From: Vibrio porteresiae DSM 19223 | GTDB lineage: Bacteria; Pseudomonadota; Gammaproteobacteria; Enterobacterales; Vibrionaceae | NCBI RefSeq assembly: GCF_024347055.1 | Contig: NZ_AP024895.1 | Location: 1,178,001-1,242,000, forward strand | Direction of reading: 5' to 3' | Length of the DNA: 64,000 bases | Part shown: piece by piece, positions 25,296 to 34,315 of the stretch | How positions within the stretch are numbered: position 1 is the stretch's first letter | Layout of the letters: each line of letters starts with the position of its first letter | Translations under genes and position numbers: made by a program | Notes under the pieces: model-generated | The model's input: only the letters and a program-made list of their open reading frames with translations | Told to the model about the DNA's origin: nothing | Database searches by the model: none

Positions 25296-26198
25296 ATGTC
25301 TACGCAAAAAGAACGTTATCAAGGTTGTCTTCTAGGACTTGCGATTGGTGATGCGATTGGCACGACGGTGGAATTTCAGCCGCGCGGCAGTTTTACCCCA
25401 GTCACGGATATGGTCGGTGGCGGTGTATTTCGGCTAAAAGCGGGGCAGTGGACTGATGATACGTCGATGGCATTGTGTCTTGCGCACTCGTTGCTGGAAT
25501 GCCAAGGCTTTGATCCCAATGATCAAATGAACAAATATCAGCAATGGCGAGTGAATGGCTACATGAGCAGTAATGGCCGCTGTTTTGATATCGGCACCAC
25601 CGTTTCAGAAGCATTAGCTCACTACGCGGCGACCCATCAACCTTTCGCAGGTTCAACCCATCCTCTTGCTGCGGGTAACGGGTCACTCATGCGTTTAGCC
25701 CCCGTGGTGCTTTTCTACCATCCAGATAAGCAATCAGTTGTTCATTACGCGGGTGAGAGTTCACGCACGACTCATGGAGCCAAAGAGTGTATCGATGCGT
25801 GTGGTTACTACGCCTCACTTTTGAGTGCAGCGCTTGATGGACAAACTAAAGATCAGATTCTTAGCAGTGATAGTTACCACGCCCAAACCGCCAAAATAGC
25901 GGCGATTCAAAAGGGCTCATATCGAGCTAAAGAGGAAAAAGAGATTAGCGGCACTGGCTATGTGGTGGATAGCTTAGAAGCGGCATTATGGTGTTTTAAC
26001 CAGAGCGATTCCTATGCGCAAGCGGTACTTCTGGCGGCAAATCTCGGTGATGATGCCGATACCACTGCTGCCATTTGTGGGCAATTAGCGGGCGCTTTTT
26101 ATGGTTTGCAAGGCATTCCTAGCGCTTGGCGAGAGCGTGTTTATTGGAGCGAGGAGATCCTTTCTTTAGCTGACTCTTTTTATCAAATGAACGAATAA
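25296..26198 (+). CDS. draG: ADP-ribosyl-(dinitrogen reductase) hydrolase DraG
   Basis: 300 residues from the ATG at 25296 (MSTQKERYQGCLLGLAIGDAIG), with GGAAGAG about 9 bases upstream; a longer frame to 25182 overlaps draT and is not used. The ADP-ribosylglycohydrolase fold is shown by the metal-binding segments WTDDTSMAL near residue 52, GNGSLMRLAPV near 127 and GDDADTTAAICGQLAGA near 250, each with the expected aspartate and threonine ligands of the binuclear metal site. DraG removes ADP-ribose from the iron protein and reactivates nitrogenase. Similar hydrolases with other targets exist, but the adjacent draT strongly supports this assignment. Confidence 0.9.
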   Translation: MSTQKERYQGCLLGLAIGDAIGTTVEFQPRGSFTPVTDMVGGGVFRLKAGQWTDDTSMALCLAHSLLECQGFDPNDQMNKYQQWRVNGYMSSNGRCFDIGTTVSEALAHYAATHQPFAGSTHPLAAGNGSLMRLAPVVLFYHPDKQSVVHYAGESSRTTHGAKECIDACGYYASLLSAALDGQTKDQILSSDSYHAQTAKIAAIQKGSYRAKEEKEISGTGYVVDSLEAALWCFNQSDSYAQAVLLAANLGDDADTTAAICGQLAGAFYGLQGIPSAWRERVYWSEEILSLADSFYQMNE

Positions 26199-26283
26199 TT
26201 CATATCAATCAATTAATTAACTGGAGAATGGGTTCGGCGTTGCTTGCTGTGTTTTTATCATTTGATGGTGGGTTAATCATTTC

Positions 26284-26296
26284 TTCCAAATTGGAA
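26284..26296. promoter_or_regulatory. Operator-like palindrome upstream of doxX
   Basis: TTCCAA-A-TTGGAA, a perfect 13-base palindrome 86 bases before the start of the DoxX gene, with GGAAGTAA repeated at 26293-26300 and again near 26333. It may bind a redox or quinone sensor; no adjacent regulator gene is present. Confidence 0.4.
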
Positions 26297-26381
26297 GTAA
26301 AGTTCCCCGTTTTGACCCAATAATCATTACAGTGGAAGTAAGGTACAGTTTCATCATCAACTTGTGAGGGAGATTGTTACC

Positions 26382-26795
26382 ATGACTGATTCAAAAACCA
26401 CACCTTATGCTGCTTTGCTGCTCCGTATTACTCTTGGCATTTTGTTTCTTGCCCACCTTGGCTTGAAATATTTCGTCTTTACTCCAGCGGGCACAGCCCA
26501 ATTTTTCCAATCCCTATCTTTGCCAGGCTGGTTTGCTTACGTCACTATGCTTTGGGAATTGTTAGGTGCATTGGCACTGATCACCGGTTTCTATACTCGC
26601 ATTAGCGCGATCGTTATGGTGCCTGTGCTACTTGGTGCGATTGTGACTGTACACGGTCCAGCAGGGTTTTTCTTTACTGACCCGAACGGTGGTTGGGAAT
26701 ACCCAGCATTCTGGATTGTCGGTTTGCTTGCTTTGGCACTGATTGGTGATGGCCCTTATGCGATTAAGCCAACCAAATTCAACTTTGCCAAATAG
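26382..26795 (+). CDS. DoxX family membrane protein
   Basis: 137 residues from the ATG at 26382 (MTDSKTTPYAALLL), following a GAGGGAG ribosome site by about 10 bases. Four hydrophobic segments (LLLRITLGILFLAHLGLKY, FAYVTMLWELLGALALITG, AIVMVPVLLGAIVTV, FWIVGLLALALIGDGPYAI) and the pattern of the DoxX/SURF4 domain identify it. DoxX-like proteins are small inner-membrane proteins linked to redox balance and thiol stress; the precise reaction is not known. The gene stands alone, with a palindrome upstream and a perfect terminator downstream. Confidence 0.88.
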   Translation: MTDSKTTPYAALLLRITLGILFLAHLGLKYFVFTPAGTAQFFQSLSLPGWFAYVTMLWELLGALALITGFYTRISAIVMVPVLLGAIVTVHGPAGFFFTDPNGGWEYPAFWIVGLLALALIGDGPYAIKPTKFNFAK

Positions 26796-26842
26796 GGTTA
26801 TCAATAACAGAAATTTATCGATAACGCTGGAAAAATGATGTG

Positions 26843-26870
26843 AAAAGGCCAACAGTGATGTTGGCCTTTT
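26843..26870 (+). terminator. Rho-independent terminator after doxX
   Basis: AAAAGGCCAAC, loop AGTGAT, GTTGGCCTTTT: a perfect 11-bp stem ending in a T run, 47 bases after the stop. Confidence 0.9.
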
Positions 26871-27110
26871 GGTCTTCTAGGGCGCAAATACATCACCAGC
26901 TCTTATTTACTAAAGAGTATGACCTCGCTACACCATTCCTTTGACCATCCTTGATTTAACGGCGATTTCTTTGCAACACGAACGAGTTACCGCCGAAATA
27001 CTCTAAACGAATAAAAACTTATTTATATAGAACGCAAAGTCATAATTATGTGATGAATATAAGCATTTGTTATTATTTTTTGACATGTAACAAAAGTTTT
27101 CCGTTGTGAA

Positions 27111-27125
27111 TGATAATAGTTTGCG
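27111..27125 (+). promoter_or_regulatory. Fur-box-like site upstream of the iron operon
   Basis: TGATAATAGTTTGCG keeps the full first half (TGATAAT) of the 7-1-7 Fur motif and three of seven positions in the second half. It lies 40 bases before fetM, where repression by iron would be expected; the GATAAT may also serve as the -10 element. Confidence 0.55.
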
Positions 27126-27164
27126 ATAGCATTCGCGTGTTCAGGGTATTACAGGGATTTCACC

Positions 27165-29090
27165 ATGTTAAAGCTCGCGAAGCTTTTCATCGTTATGTTG
27201 TGTGCATTTGTGGCCGTTACTTCTCAAGCGGCAATCATTGATTATCAAGCTGCAGCAGACGACATCAACCAACGTCTAGATAAAACCGTAGAGCTTTATC
27301 AATCTGGTCAAACGGCCGAAGCCAAAACCACAGTGCAAATGGCTTACTTTGAGGTATTTGAAGGCCTTGAAGGTCCAATTCGAATTAACTACTCACAAAA
27401 ATACGCTTACGAGCTGGAAGCCAAATTTGGCGAAATCCGCAAAATGATTGCAGCCCAAGGGGATGTTGGTGAAGTCACGCAACAGATCGCTTGGCTTAAA
27501 ACGCAAATTGCTTCCGTGCCAGACATCTTAGAGTCCGGCACTCAATTGGTGGCAGAAACCACTGACGTGCATCAAGACAGTATTTTGCCTTACTGGCGTG
27601 AGCAAGTACTCACCATCGAACGTCTGGTTAACCAAGGTTTGGCTAGTTACCGCTTATCTGCACAAGGCAGCGAAACTGAGCAGGTAGAGAAGCGTCAAGC
27701 TGCGACCCAATTAGTACAGCAAGCTCAGTTTGAGGCCTACAAAAACTCCGATTTGGAAACAGCGATTCGTTTGAATCGTTCTGGCAGTAAAGCGGCTGAT
27801 TACAACGACCGTTTTAAAGCGCTGCTGGAGATCACTAAAGAGCCGTTCTCTATGCAACACTTGGTGGATTTTGGTTATCAAGTATCAACCTTAACGCAAG
27901 ATCTTAAAGACGATTTACCTGGGTTACCTGCAACGCGTGATTCACAAAAACAGACCCAAGATGAAGCACAAGCGGTAGTAAAACAGGACTGGCAAGCAGT
28001 GATTACGGGTATTGATGCCGCGATTACTCAAGCCATTGATACGTATCAAAAAGGCAATGTGTCTGAAGCGATGATGGCGGTTCAAGATGCCTACTTTGAT
28101 CGCTTCGAAGCTACCGGTATGGAAAATGCCATCGGTGCCCGTGATACCGCATTCAAGTCCGAGTTAGAAGGCTATTTCACTCGTATCGTCAGTATGATGA
28201 AAGCCGGTTCGAAACTTGCTGATATCCAAGCACAGCAACAAGCACTTAGCCAAGCGCTAGATAAAGGTGCGGCGATGCTGGGTGAGGGTAACCAAGGTTT
28301 CTGGGCGATTTTCATCGCAAGCTTGACCATCATTTTGCGTGAAGGTTTGGAGGCACTGCTGATTGTGGCAGCCATTACGGCCTACTTGGTGAAAAACGAC
28401 CATACCGACAAACTGCACATCATTAAAAACTCCGTCATCGTGGGCTTGATTTGTAGTCTGATTACCGCGGCACTGTTCCAGTGGCTATTTACCAATGCAG
28501 GCGCGAGTCGAGAAATGCTCGAAGGCATCACTATGCTGGTGGCGGTTGTCGTGCTGTTTATGATGAGTTACTGGCTGCTGTCTAAAGTGGAAGCGACCCA
28601 GTGGAAAAAATATTTGGAAAGCAAACTGTCACGCTCATTAACAGCGGGCTCAGTGGCTGGGCTTTGGTTTGCGAGCTTCCTTGCTGTCTACCGTGAAGGT
28701 GCGGAAACGGTGCTGTTCTACTACGCATTGGGCGCAGATGGTTCAGCCAGTTCGCTAGGCGGCATCTTTGGTGGCTTGGCGTTGGGTATTGTGATTCTCG
28801 CGGTGATTTTCGTCATCATGCGCTACAGCGTGGTGAAGCTGCCGCTAAAACCTTTCTTTATGTTTACCGGTGGATTTATGTATCTGATGGCCTTTGTCTT
28901 TGCTGGCAAAGGGGTGTTGGAACTGATTGAAGCCAAATTGTTTAATCCAACACTGATGGACGCCGTTCCGCAAATCGGTTTGTTGGGTATTTACCCTTAC
29001 GTCGAAACCTTGATTCCGCAAGTGGTGCTGCTGGCTGCAGCGGTGCTTGCGTTGGTTGTCATTCGTCGTCAGGGACAAAAATCAGCATAG
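27165..29090 (+). CDS. fetM: FTR1 family iron permease FetM-like with duplicated periplasmic domain
   Basis: 641 residues. After a signal sequence come two related helical periplasmic domains, around residues 25-120 and 275-370, each with a repeat of the pattern AYFEVFEGLE / AYFDRFEATGME and flanked by long helices; then seven membrane helices. The two iron-transport motifs are REGLE at residue 392 and REGAE at residue 510. This is the layout of FetM of Escherichia coli and Cj1658 of Campylobacter, which import iron together with the periplasmic protein P19. The gene is first in an operon of up to nine genes and is preceded by a Fur-like site. Oxidation state of the transported iron is not deducible here. 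Confidence 0.92.
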   Translation: MLKLAKLFIVMLCAFVAVTSQAAIIDYQAAADDINQRLDKTVELYQSGQTAEAKTTVQMAYFEVFEGLEGPIRINYSQKYAYELEAKFGEIRKMIAAQGDVGEVTQQIAWLKTQIASVPDILESGTQLVAETTDVHQDSILPYWREQVLTIERLVNQGLASYRLSAQGSETEQVEKRQAATQLVQQAQFEAYKNSDLETAIRLNRSGSKAADYNDRFKALLEITKEPFSMQHLVDFGYQVSTLTQDLKDDLPGLPATRDSQKQTQDEAQAVVKQDWQAVITGIDAAITQAIDTYQKGNVSEAMMAVQDAYFDRFEATGMENAIGARDTAFKSELEGYFTRIVSMMKAGSKLADIQAQQQALSQALDKGAAMLGEGNQGFWAIFIASLTIILREGLEALLIVAAITAYLVKNDHTDKLHIIKNSVIVGLICSLITAALFQWLFTNAGASREMLEGITMLVAVVVLFMMSYWLLSKVEATQWKKYLESKLSRSLTAGSVAGLWFASFLAVYREGAETVLFYYALGADGSASSLGGIFGGLALGIVILAVIFVIMRYSVVKLPLKPFFMFTGGFMYLMAFVFAGKGVLELIEAKLFNPTLMDAVPQIGLLGIYPYVETLIPQVVLLAAAVLALVVIRRQGQKSA

Positions 29091-29157
29091 CGACATTTTT
29101 ATATTTATAACTGCGTGACTTTAGCGCGACAAACTCTTGTTAAAAGGAATAACGATA

Positions 29158-29676
29158 ATGGCTAACAAAATTTTGGTTCCAGCTGCAATGGCAGCGATGC
29201 TGTTCTCAGCAACAACAATGGCTGGCGAGCACCCTGCTGGTGAAACTATCGAAATGAATGGTATGGAGCTAGCGGCAGTTTACCTAGAGCCAGTAACTAT
29301 GGAACCTCAAGGTATGATGATGGCAGCTTCTAAAGCTGACGTTCACCTTGAAGCGGACATCCACGCACTAAAAGGCAACAAAAACGGTTTTGCTGCAGGT
29401 GAATGGATTCCTTACCTAACCATCAGCTACAAAATGAAAAACCTAGACACAGGCAAAACTCAAGAAGGCACTTTCATGCCGATGATCGCGTCTGATGGTC
29501 CACACTACGGTTCAAACGTAAAAATGCTGGGTGTTGGTAACTACGAGCTGACTTTCCACATCGAATCTCCTGCTAAAGCAGGTCTACTACGCCACACAGA
29601 TAAAGAAACAGGTGTAGGTCGTTGGTACAAACCTTTCGATGCAACTTACAAATTCAAATACGTTGGTTTGAACTAA
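29158..29676 (+). CDS. fetP: P19-type periplasmic iron/copper-binding protein FetP
   Basis: 172 residues from the ATG at 29158, with AAAGGA 9 bases upstream. Signal peptide (LVPAAMAAMLFSATTMAG, cleavage near residue 22), then the P19/Tp34 fold. Conserved metal ligands are present: methionines and glutamate in EMNGMELAAVYLEPV and histidines in ADVHLEADIHALK near residues 63-71, the signature of FetP and Campylobacter P19, which bind copper and iron and hand iron to the FTR1 permease. Codon choice is strongly biased, suggesting high expression. It follows fetM by 67 bases and is separated from the next gene by two hairpins, which may keep its message level higher than that of downstream genes. 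Confidence 0.93.
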   Translation: MANKILVPAAMAAMLFSATTMAGEHPAGETIEMNGMELAAVYLEPVTMEPQGMMMAASKADVHLEADIHALKGNKNGFAAGEWIPYLTISYKMKNLDTGKTQEGTFMPMIASDGPHYGSNVKMLGVGNYELTFHIESPAKAGLLRHTDKETGVGRWYKPFDATYKFKYVGLN

Positions 29677-29686
29677 GCCAATCAGC

Positions 29687-29754
29687 TGCTAGCAGTGATT
29701 TTGCACTGCTAGCACAAAAGGTGGCCGGTTCGTCATCGGCGAAACGGCCGCCTT
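29687..29754 (+). promoter_or_regulatory. Two consecutive hairpins between fetP and the DUF2318 gene
   Basis: First stem: TGCTAGCAGTG / CACTGCTAGCA (29687-29714, 6-base loop). Second stem: AAGGTGGCCG / CGGCCGCCTT (29718-29754, one wobble pair). Neither is followed by a T run, so they look like message-stabilising or processing structures rather than terminators. Confidence 0.6.
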
Positions 29755-29778
29755 CCATAATAATATGATGTGAGCAAT

Positions 29779-31182
29779 ATGAGTTTTTATCTCTCTCAGG
29801 TACTTTCTTATTTCCTCCTCCCCGCCGTCATGTTCGGACTGCTTTGGTCCGGTGCAACCTCTTCATTCTACAAACAGCGTTTTTGGTGGTCTGTACTGGC
29901 AAGCGTTGCTGGTGTTGCAGCGAATGCATTGTTGCCTTACAGCCAAACATCACTGTTGATCATCGGCGCAGGGGATATGGCACTAACGGTATTGCTGTTG
30001 GTGTATGGCCTATGGGTAACCAAACCCAATCGATTGTTGCTGCTGTGGCAATTTATCATTGTCGCGTTAACCGCTTTTATGTGGGCGCGCGTGGCAAAAC
30101 TCGATATGGTAACGGCCACTAGTGTGATTAATACGGAACTGATCTTGAATATCGCCGCGCTGTTGCTTGGGTGGATTCTCATCGGTTTGGTGCACTATTT
30201 TACGGCTCAGGTGATGGCTGAGCGCAGTGCGCTGTTTAAACGCGTGTTCTTTTTCGTCTTAATCTTACTGGCATTACTTCCTCTCTCTGGCGACGTGCTG
30301 CTTTCTGCGATGAAGTTACAGATTCTGGACCTTTATCAAGAGTTATTGAGCTATGTGTCGCGGGTCACCAACTTCTTTTGGACCTATGCCTACGTGGTGA
30401 TGGCGATGTGTTTGCTGCCGGCTTTAGTCAAATATCGCCACGATATTGTGCCGATCAAAACGGCGATAAAGGGTGAGCAGCGCGCCATCGAACGTCGCAA
30501 ATGGCAAGCTAAGTTGATTGGTCAGCAGCGTATTGTGCGCTGGTTCTTATTCTCCTTAGTGATGATATTTGCTGCCTTGCTCTATTGGGATGCCGTCGCT
30601 TCTCAACCACCGACTCGTTCTCCAGCTCAAAGCATCGAATTAAGCGCAGATGAGTCCGTGCATATTGCGATTACCGATGAGCTCAAAGATGGCAAGTTGC
30701 ATCGTTATCAATGGATTGCCAGCGACGGTAAAGTGGTGCGTTTCTTTGTCATTGACCGCTACCCAAGCGAAATGAAATTTGGTGTGGTGTTTGACGCTTG
30801 TATGCTTTGTGGCGATGCAGGGTATATTCAAGACGGCGATCAAGTGATCTGTTTGGCTTGCGGCGTGCACATCTTCATTCCTTCGATTGGTAACCCGGGC
30901 GGCTGTAACCCGATACCGATCAAAGAGTGGTCATTGAAAAACAACGAAATCGTCATTAGCCAAGCGATGCTGGAATCGGGTCTGCAGTATTTCAGTGAGG
31001 TGGTGAAAATCACGGTGAAAGATCCGGTTAACGGCGATGCCTTAACCAATATCGACGCTCCGTTTAGTTATCAATTTGGCGGTAAGACCTATTTCTTCTC
31101 GAAACAAGCTTCTTACGACGCCTTCCGCGATAACCCTTGGCAATATGTAAAAGGCAGCTCAGCGTTGGGAGGTGACCAATAA
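29779..31182 (+). CDS. DUF2318 membrane protein of the FetMP/P19 iron system
   Basis: 467 residues from the ATG at 29779; a GTG three codons upstream is equally possible because neither has a good ribosome site. The N-terminal 270 residues hold about eight membrane helices. The periplasmic C-terminal domain (DUF2318) has cysteine pairs in CMLCGDAGY and CLACGVHIF and a GGCNPIPI motif, a likely metal or iron-sulfur site, and ends with a YHS-like segment (YQFGGKTYFFSKQASYDAF). Equivalent to Cj1660 of Campylobacter, it is thought to deliver or reduce iron with the neighbouring permeases. The stop overlaps the next start by one base (TAATG). Confidence 0.88.
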   Translation: MSFYLSQVLSYFLLPAVMFGLLWSGATSSFYKQRFWWSVLASVAGVAANALLPYSQTSLLIIGAGDMALTVLLLVYGLWVTKPNRLLLLWQFIIVALTAFMWARVAKLDMVTATSVINTELILNIAALLLGWILIGLVHYFTAQVMAERSALFKRVFFFVLILLALLPLSGDVLLSAMKLQILDLYQELLSYVSRVTNFFWTYAYVVMAMCLLPALVKYRHDIVPIKTAIKGEQRAIERRKWQAKLIGQQRIVRWFLFSLVMIFAALLYWDAVASQPPTRSPAQSIELSADESVHIAITDELKDGKLHRYQWIASDGKVVRFFVIDRYPSEMKFGVVFDACMLCGDAGYIQDGDQVICLACGVHIFIPSIGNPGGCNPIPIKEWSLKNNEIVISQAMLESGLQYFSEVVKITVKDPVNGDALTNIDAPFSYQFGGKTYFFSKQASYDAFRDNPWQYVKGSSALGGDQ

Positions 31183-32480
31183 TGTTATGGACTATGTTGC
31201 GCCAATCTTGGCGCCATGACAGTGGTCGTAAATGGCTTGCGACCACCACTATCTTTTTGGCTGCAGGTTTGATTTCGGCGCTGCTCGCTATCTCGATTAC
31301 CATTGGCGATAAAATGTCAGTGGAGATGAAACGCTATGGCGCTAACATCGAAATCACCCCAGAAGGTCAGGTGCAGTTGCCGTATGCATTGAAAAATGCC
31401 TTAGCGTCGATGGATAAAGATGACCTGTTGCTGGAATCTGAACTGCCGAACATCAAGAACATTTTTTGGCGTAACAACATCATAGGTTTTGCGCCTTTTG
31501 TGCGTGGTTCTGTTCAAGTTGCAGATAGCCAAAATCATACCAGTCAACATAAGGTGGCGTTAGTCGGCACCTTCTTTGATCAGTCGTTAGCTGTTCCCGA
31601 TGAGCCGGATTACCACACCGGTAATAAGATCATTGCTCAGTATTGGAAAGTAAATGGCCAGTGGCCAGACGATAGCCAAGCTCAAGCCTTGGTTGGGCAA
31701 TCTATTGCGGCGCATATGGGTTGGAAAGTGGGTGACTCACTGACGTTAACTCGTGGTAAGCAAACCATTTCCGTTCAAGTGACCGGCATTTTGACCAATG
31801 GCGGTGCTGAGGAAGAGGCGATTGTGGTGCCGTTGCATATTGGTCAAACACTGCTCAATCTGCAAGATCGGGTGGAGAGTATCAATGTATCGGCTTTGAC
31901 CGTGCCAGAAAATGCGTTGTCAAAGAAAGCCCGCGAAAACTTGGAGTCGCTTGACTCCGATGAATACGACTTGTGGTTTTGTACTGCGTTTGTCTCTTCG
32001 ATTTCATTCCAATTAGAAAAGGCCTTAAGTAATGCCAGCGTTCACCCTGTGTGGCAGGTGGCTGCCTCCGAAGGGATCGTGATTGAGAAAATCCAAAGTT
32101 TGCTGTTTATGGTGACCTTAGCTGCCTTTATTGCTGCTTCAATGGGGATTGCATCACTGATGACCAATGCGATTTTGCAACGTTCAAAAGAGATTGGTTT
32201 GATGAAATCGCTCGGCGCGCATAACTGGCAAGTGTACTTACTGTTTTATGCTGAATCGATGATCTGTGGTTTGCTTGGTGGCTCACTGGGATGTGTTGCT
32301 GGCTGGGGGCTTGCCAAGGTTATGGGCTATGCCTTGTTTGGTTCAAGTATCACATTCCATTGGATTATTATCCCGTTGATTCTCGTGATTTCTGTGGTAA
32401 TGACAGTGTGCGGAACCTATTTCCCATCGCGTCGTATTGCTGCGCTTTACCCAATCGAGGTGTTGTATGGCCGCCAATAA
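31182..32480 (+). CDS. ABC transporter permease (MacB/FtsX type), first of two in the iron operon
   Basis: 432 residues. One N-terminal membrane helix, a large extracytoplasmic domain (residues 45-300, MacB-PCD like) and three C-terminal helices with the coupling segment LQRSKEIGLMKSLGAHNWQV, the FtsX pattern. Two such permeases with one ATPase occur in the Campylobacter Cj1661-Cj1663 and Escherichia coli fet clusters. FtsX-type proteins are often mechanotransmitters rather than channels, so the complex may release iron from, or power, periplasmic components. A strong GGGAGGTG site precedes the ATG, which overlaps the previous stop. Confidence 0.9.
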   Translation: MLWTMLRQSWRHDSGRKWLATTTIFLAAGLISALLAISITIGDKMSVEMKRYGANIEITPEGQVQLPYALKNALASMDKDDLLLESELPNIKNIFWRNNIIGFAPFVRGSVQVADSQNHTSQHKVALVGTFFDQSLAVPDEPDYHTGNKIIAQYWKVNGQWPDDSQAQALVGQSIAAHMGWKVGDSLTLTRGKQTISVQVTGILTNGGAEEEAIVVPLHIGQTLLNLQDRVESINVSALTVPENALSKKARENLESLDSDEYDLWFCTAFVSSISFQLEKALSNASVHPVWQVAASEGIVIEKIQSLLFMVTLAAFIAASMGIASLMTNAILQRSKEIGLMKSLGAHNWQVYLLFYAESMICGLLGGSLGCVAGWGLAKVMGYALFGSSITFHWIIIPLILVISVVMTVCGTYFPSRRIAALYPIEVLYGRQ

Positions 32481-33603
32481 TCGTTCGATGAATACTCTGC
32501 TGGTGGTGCGATCTTTGAAGTTGCGCCTGCGCCGCGTGATTGTGGTGTTGGCTGCGCTGACTATGGGCGCGGCGATTGTCACGGCCATGGCGGGCGTTTA
32601 TTTCGATATCAACCAAAAAATGAGCCATGAGCTACGTAACTATGGCGCTAACTTTTATGTTGGACCGGGTGCCAAAGAGAGCACTTTATCTACCGCCGAT
32701 TACCACACCATGGTGAGCATGGCGCCGCAAGGCAAGCTGGTCGCCTCAAGCCCTTATCTCTATGGCATGGTGCAATCGGATTTGGAAAAAGTGGTGGCGA
32801 TGGGCGTTGATTTTTCGCAATTGAAAAAGCTGGTGCCCTATTGGCAAGTCCAAGGTGAGTGGATTGGTGTCTCGTTTGATAAACGCAATGCCATGATAGG
32901 TGCGAGCCTAGCCAAAAAATTGGAGCTAAAAGTGGGCTCTGAAATCAGCATGATCAAAGGGCAAGAGCGTCATACCTTTACCATTAAGGGTATTATCGAC
33001 TCCGGTGCCGAAGAAGATAACTATCTCATTGTTAATTTGGGTGTTTTACAAGAATGGCTCGGCCAAGCTGACCAAGCGAATTACGCCATGTTCAGTATCG
33101 ATAACGATAAAGATCAGGTCGATCAATTTGCCAAACAGCTACAAGCGAAATTCCCTGATCTAACGATTCGCCCGATCCTTAAAGTCTCCTCATCGGAGGG
33201 GAAAGTGCTCGATAAAATCAAGCTATTGATGGGTGTGGTGGCCTTTGTCATTTTGGTGTTATCAACCCTATGCGTGAACACCACGTTGACGGCCATGATT
33301 GGCGAGCGTCGCCATGAGTTCGCCCTGCAAAAAGCTTTAGGCGCTTCCCACAAAGCGATCACCAGACAAATCTTGGCAGAAACGTTAGTGATGACGGTCG
33401 CTGCAATCGTATTGGGGTTGGGCATCGGTTATGTATTGGCTCAAATTTTAGGGCAAACCGTGTTTAGCTCGGCGATTGATTTACGTGCCCCTGTGTTTGC
33501 CATTACGGCAGTGTTATCGATCGGTGCGGCACTGATTGCTGCCACGATTCCAACTTTGCGCGCGATGAATGTTGATCCCGCCAAAGTGTTGAAAGGAGAA
33601 TAA
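32467..33603 (+). CDS. ABC transporter permease (MacB/FtsX type), second of two
   Basis: 378 residues from the ATG at 32467, 6 bases after GAGGTG; it overlaps the previous gene by 14 bases. Same architecture as its neighbour: N-terminal helix (VIVVLAALTMGAAIVTAMAGVYF), periplasmic domain, three C-terminal helices with IGERRHEFALQKALGASHKAI as coupling segment. The extracytoplasmic domains of the two share MSxELRxYGAN near their start, showing common origin. It should form a heterodimer with the first permease. It ends one base before the ATPase start region, so it is translated together with it. Confidence 0.9.
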   Translation: MAANNRSMNTLLVVRSLKLRLRRVIVVLAALTMGAAIVTAMAGVYFDINQKMSHELRNYGANFYVGPGAKESTLSTADYHTMVSMAPQGKLVASSPYLYGMVQSDLEKVVAMGVDFSQLKKLVPYWQVQGEWIGVSFDKRNAMIGASLAKKLELKVGSEISMIKGQERHTFTIKGIIDSGAEEDNYLIVNLGVLQEWLGQADQANYAMFSIDNDKDQVDQFAKQLQAKFPDLTIRPILKVSSSEGKVLDKIKLLMGVVAFVILVLSTLCVNTTLTAMIGERRHEFALQKALGASHKAITRQILAETLVMTVAAIVLGLGIGYVLAQILGQTVFSSAIDLRAPVFAITAVLSIGAALIAATIPTLRAMNVDPAKVLKGE

Positions 33604-33604
33604 G

Positions 33605-34315
33605 ATGACTGCATTAGCTATGAAGAACGAACTAGCTATTGAAAGTGAATTTGCCATTGAAACGAAAGGGTTGTGCAAACGCTTCGACCAAGTCAGCGCC
33701 CTCGACAACATCAATATTTCGATTCGCAAAGGGGAATTTGTGGCCATCATGGGTGCCTCTGGCTCTGGTAAAACCACGTTAATGAACATTCTCAGTTGCT
33801 TAGATACCGCGACCGAAGGACAGGTGATTCTGGATGGGCAGGATGCCGCGAGCCTTGATGAAGATGGTCGACGTGCTTTTCGCGCCGAAAAAATTGGCTT
33901 ACTGTTCCAACAGTTCCACTTGATTCCATACCTTACTGCGTTAGAAAACGTCATGCTGGCGCAGCACTACCACAGCGTGACCGATAAAGACGCAGCAGTC
34001 AAAGTGTTAGAGGAAGTTGGGCTGGGGCATCGTATTGATCACCTGCCAAGTCAACTCTCGGGTGGTGAACAACAGCGCGTTTGTATCGCGCGCGCCTTAG
34101 TTAATGAATGTCCGATTCTGTTTGCCGATGAACCGACAGGTAACCTTGACGAAGCGAACGAGCAGATTGTACTGGATATTTTTAAGCGTCTGCATGAGCA
34201 AAATCGTACCATCATCATGGTGACCCATAACCCTGATTTGGGGCGCTACACCGATCGCATCATTCGTCTGCAGCATGGCAAATACATCGGTGAGGAGCGG
34301 ATGAATGACGCTTAA
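33605..34315 (+). CDS. ABC transporter ATP-binding protein of the iron operon
   Basis: 236 residues, LolD/MacB-like. Walker A GASGSGKT at residues 50-57, Q-loop LLFQQFHLIPYLTALENVML near 99-118, signature LSGGEQQRV at 151-159, Walker B ILFADEPTGNLDE at 171-183 and the switch histidine in MVTHNPDLGRY near 205. It hydrolyses ATP in the cytoplasm to drive the two FtsX-type permeases. A ribosome site GGAGAATAAG directly precedes the ATG. The 3' end overlaps the thioredoxin gene by 11 bases. The first 18 residues are a non-conserved extension and the true start could be at one of the internal ATGs. Confidence 0.92.
   Translation: MTALAMKNELAIESEFAIETKGLCKRFDQVSALDNINISIRKGEFVAIMGASGSGKTTLMNILSCLDTATEGQVILDGQDAASLDEDGRRAFRAEKIGLLFQQFHLIPYLTALENVMLAQHYHSVTDKDAAVKVLEEVGLGHRIDHLPSQLSGGEQQRVCIARALVNECPILFADEPTGNLDEANEQIVLDIFKRLHEQNRTIIMVTHNPDLGRYTDRIIRLQHGKYIGEERMNDA

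Larger units (their letters stand above)
26796..27164. promoter_or_regulatory. Region between doxX and the iron operon
   Basis: 369 bases without a gene. It contains the doxX terminator at 26843-26870, an AT-rich stretch, a TTGACA hexamer at 27080-27085 and the Fur-like site at 27111-27125. The promoter of the fetM operon should lie in the last 100 bases. Confidence 0.5.
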
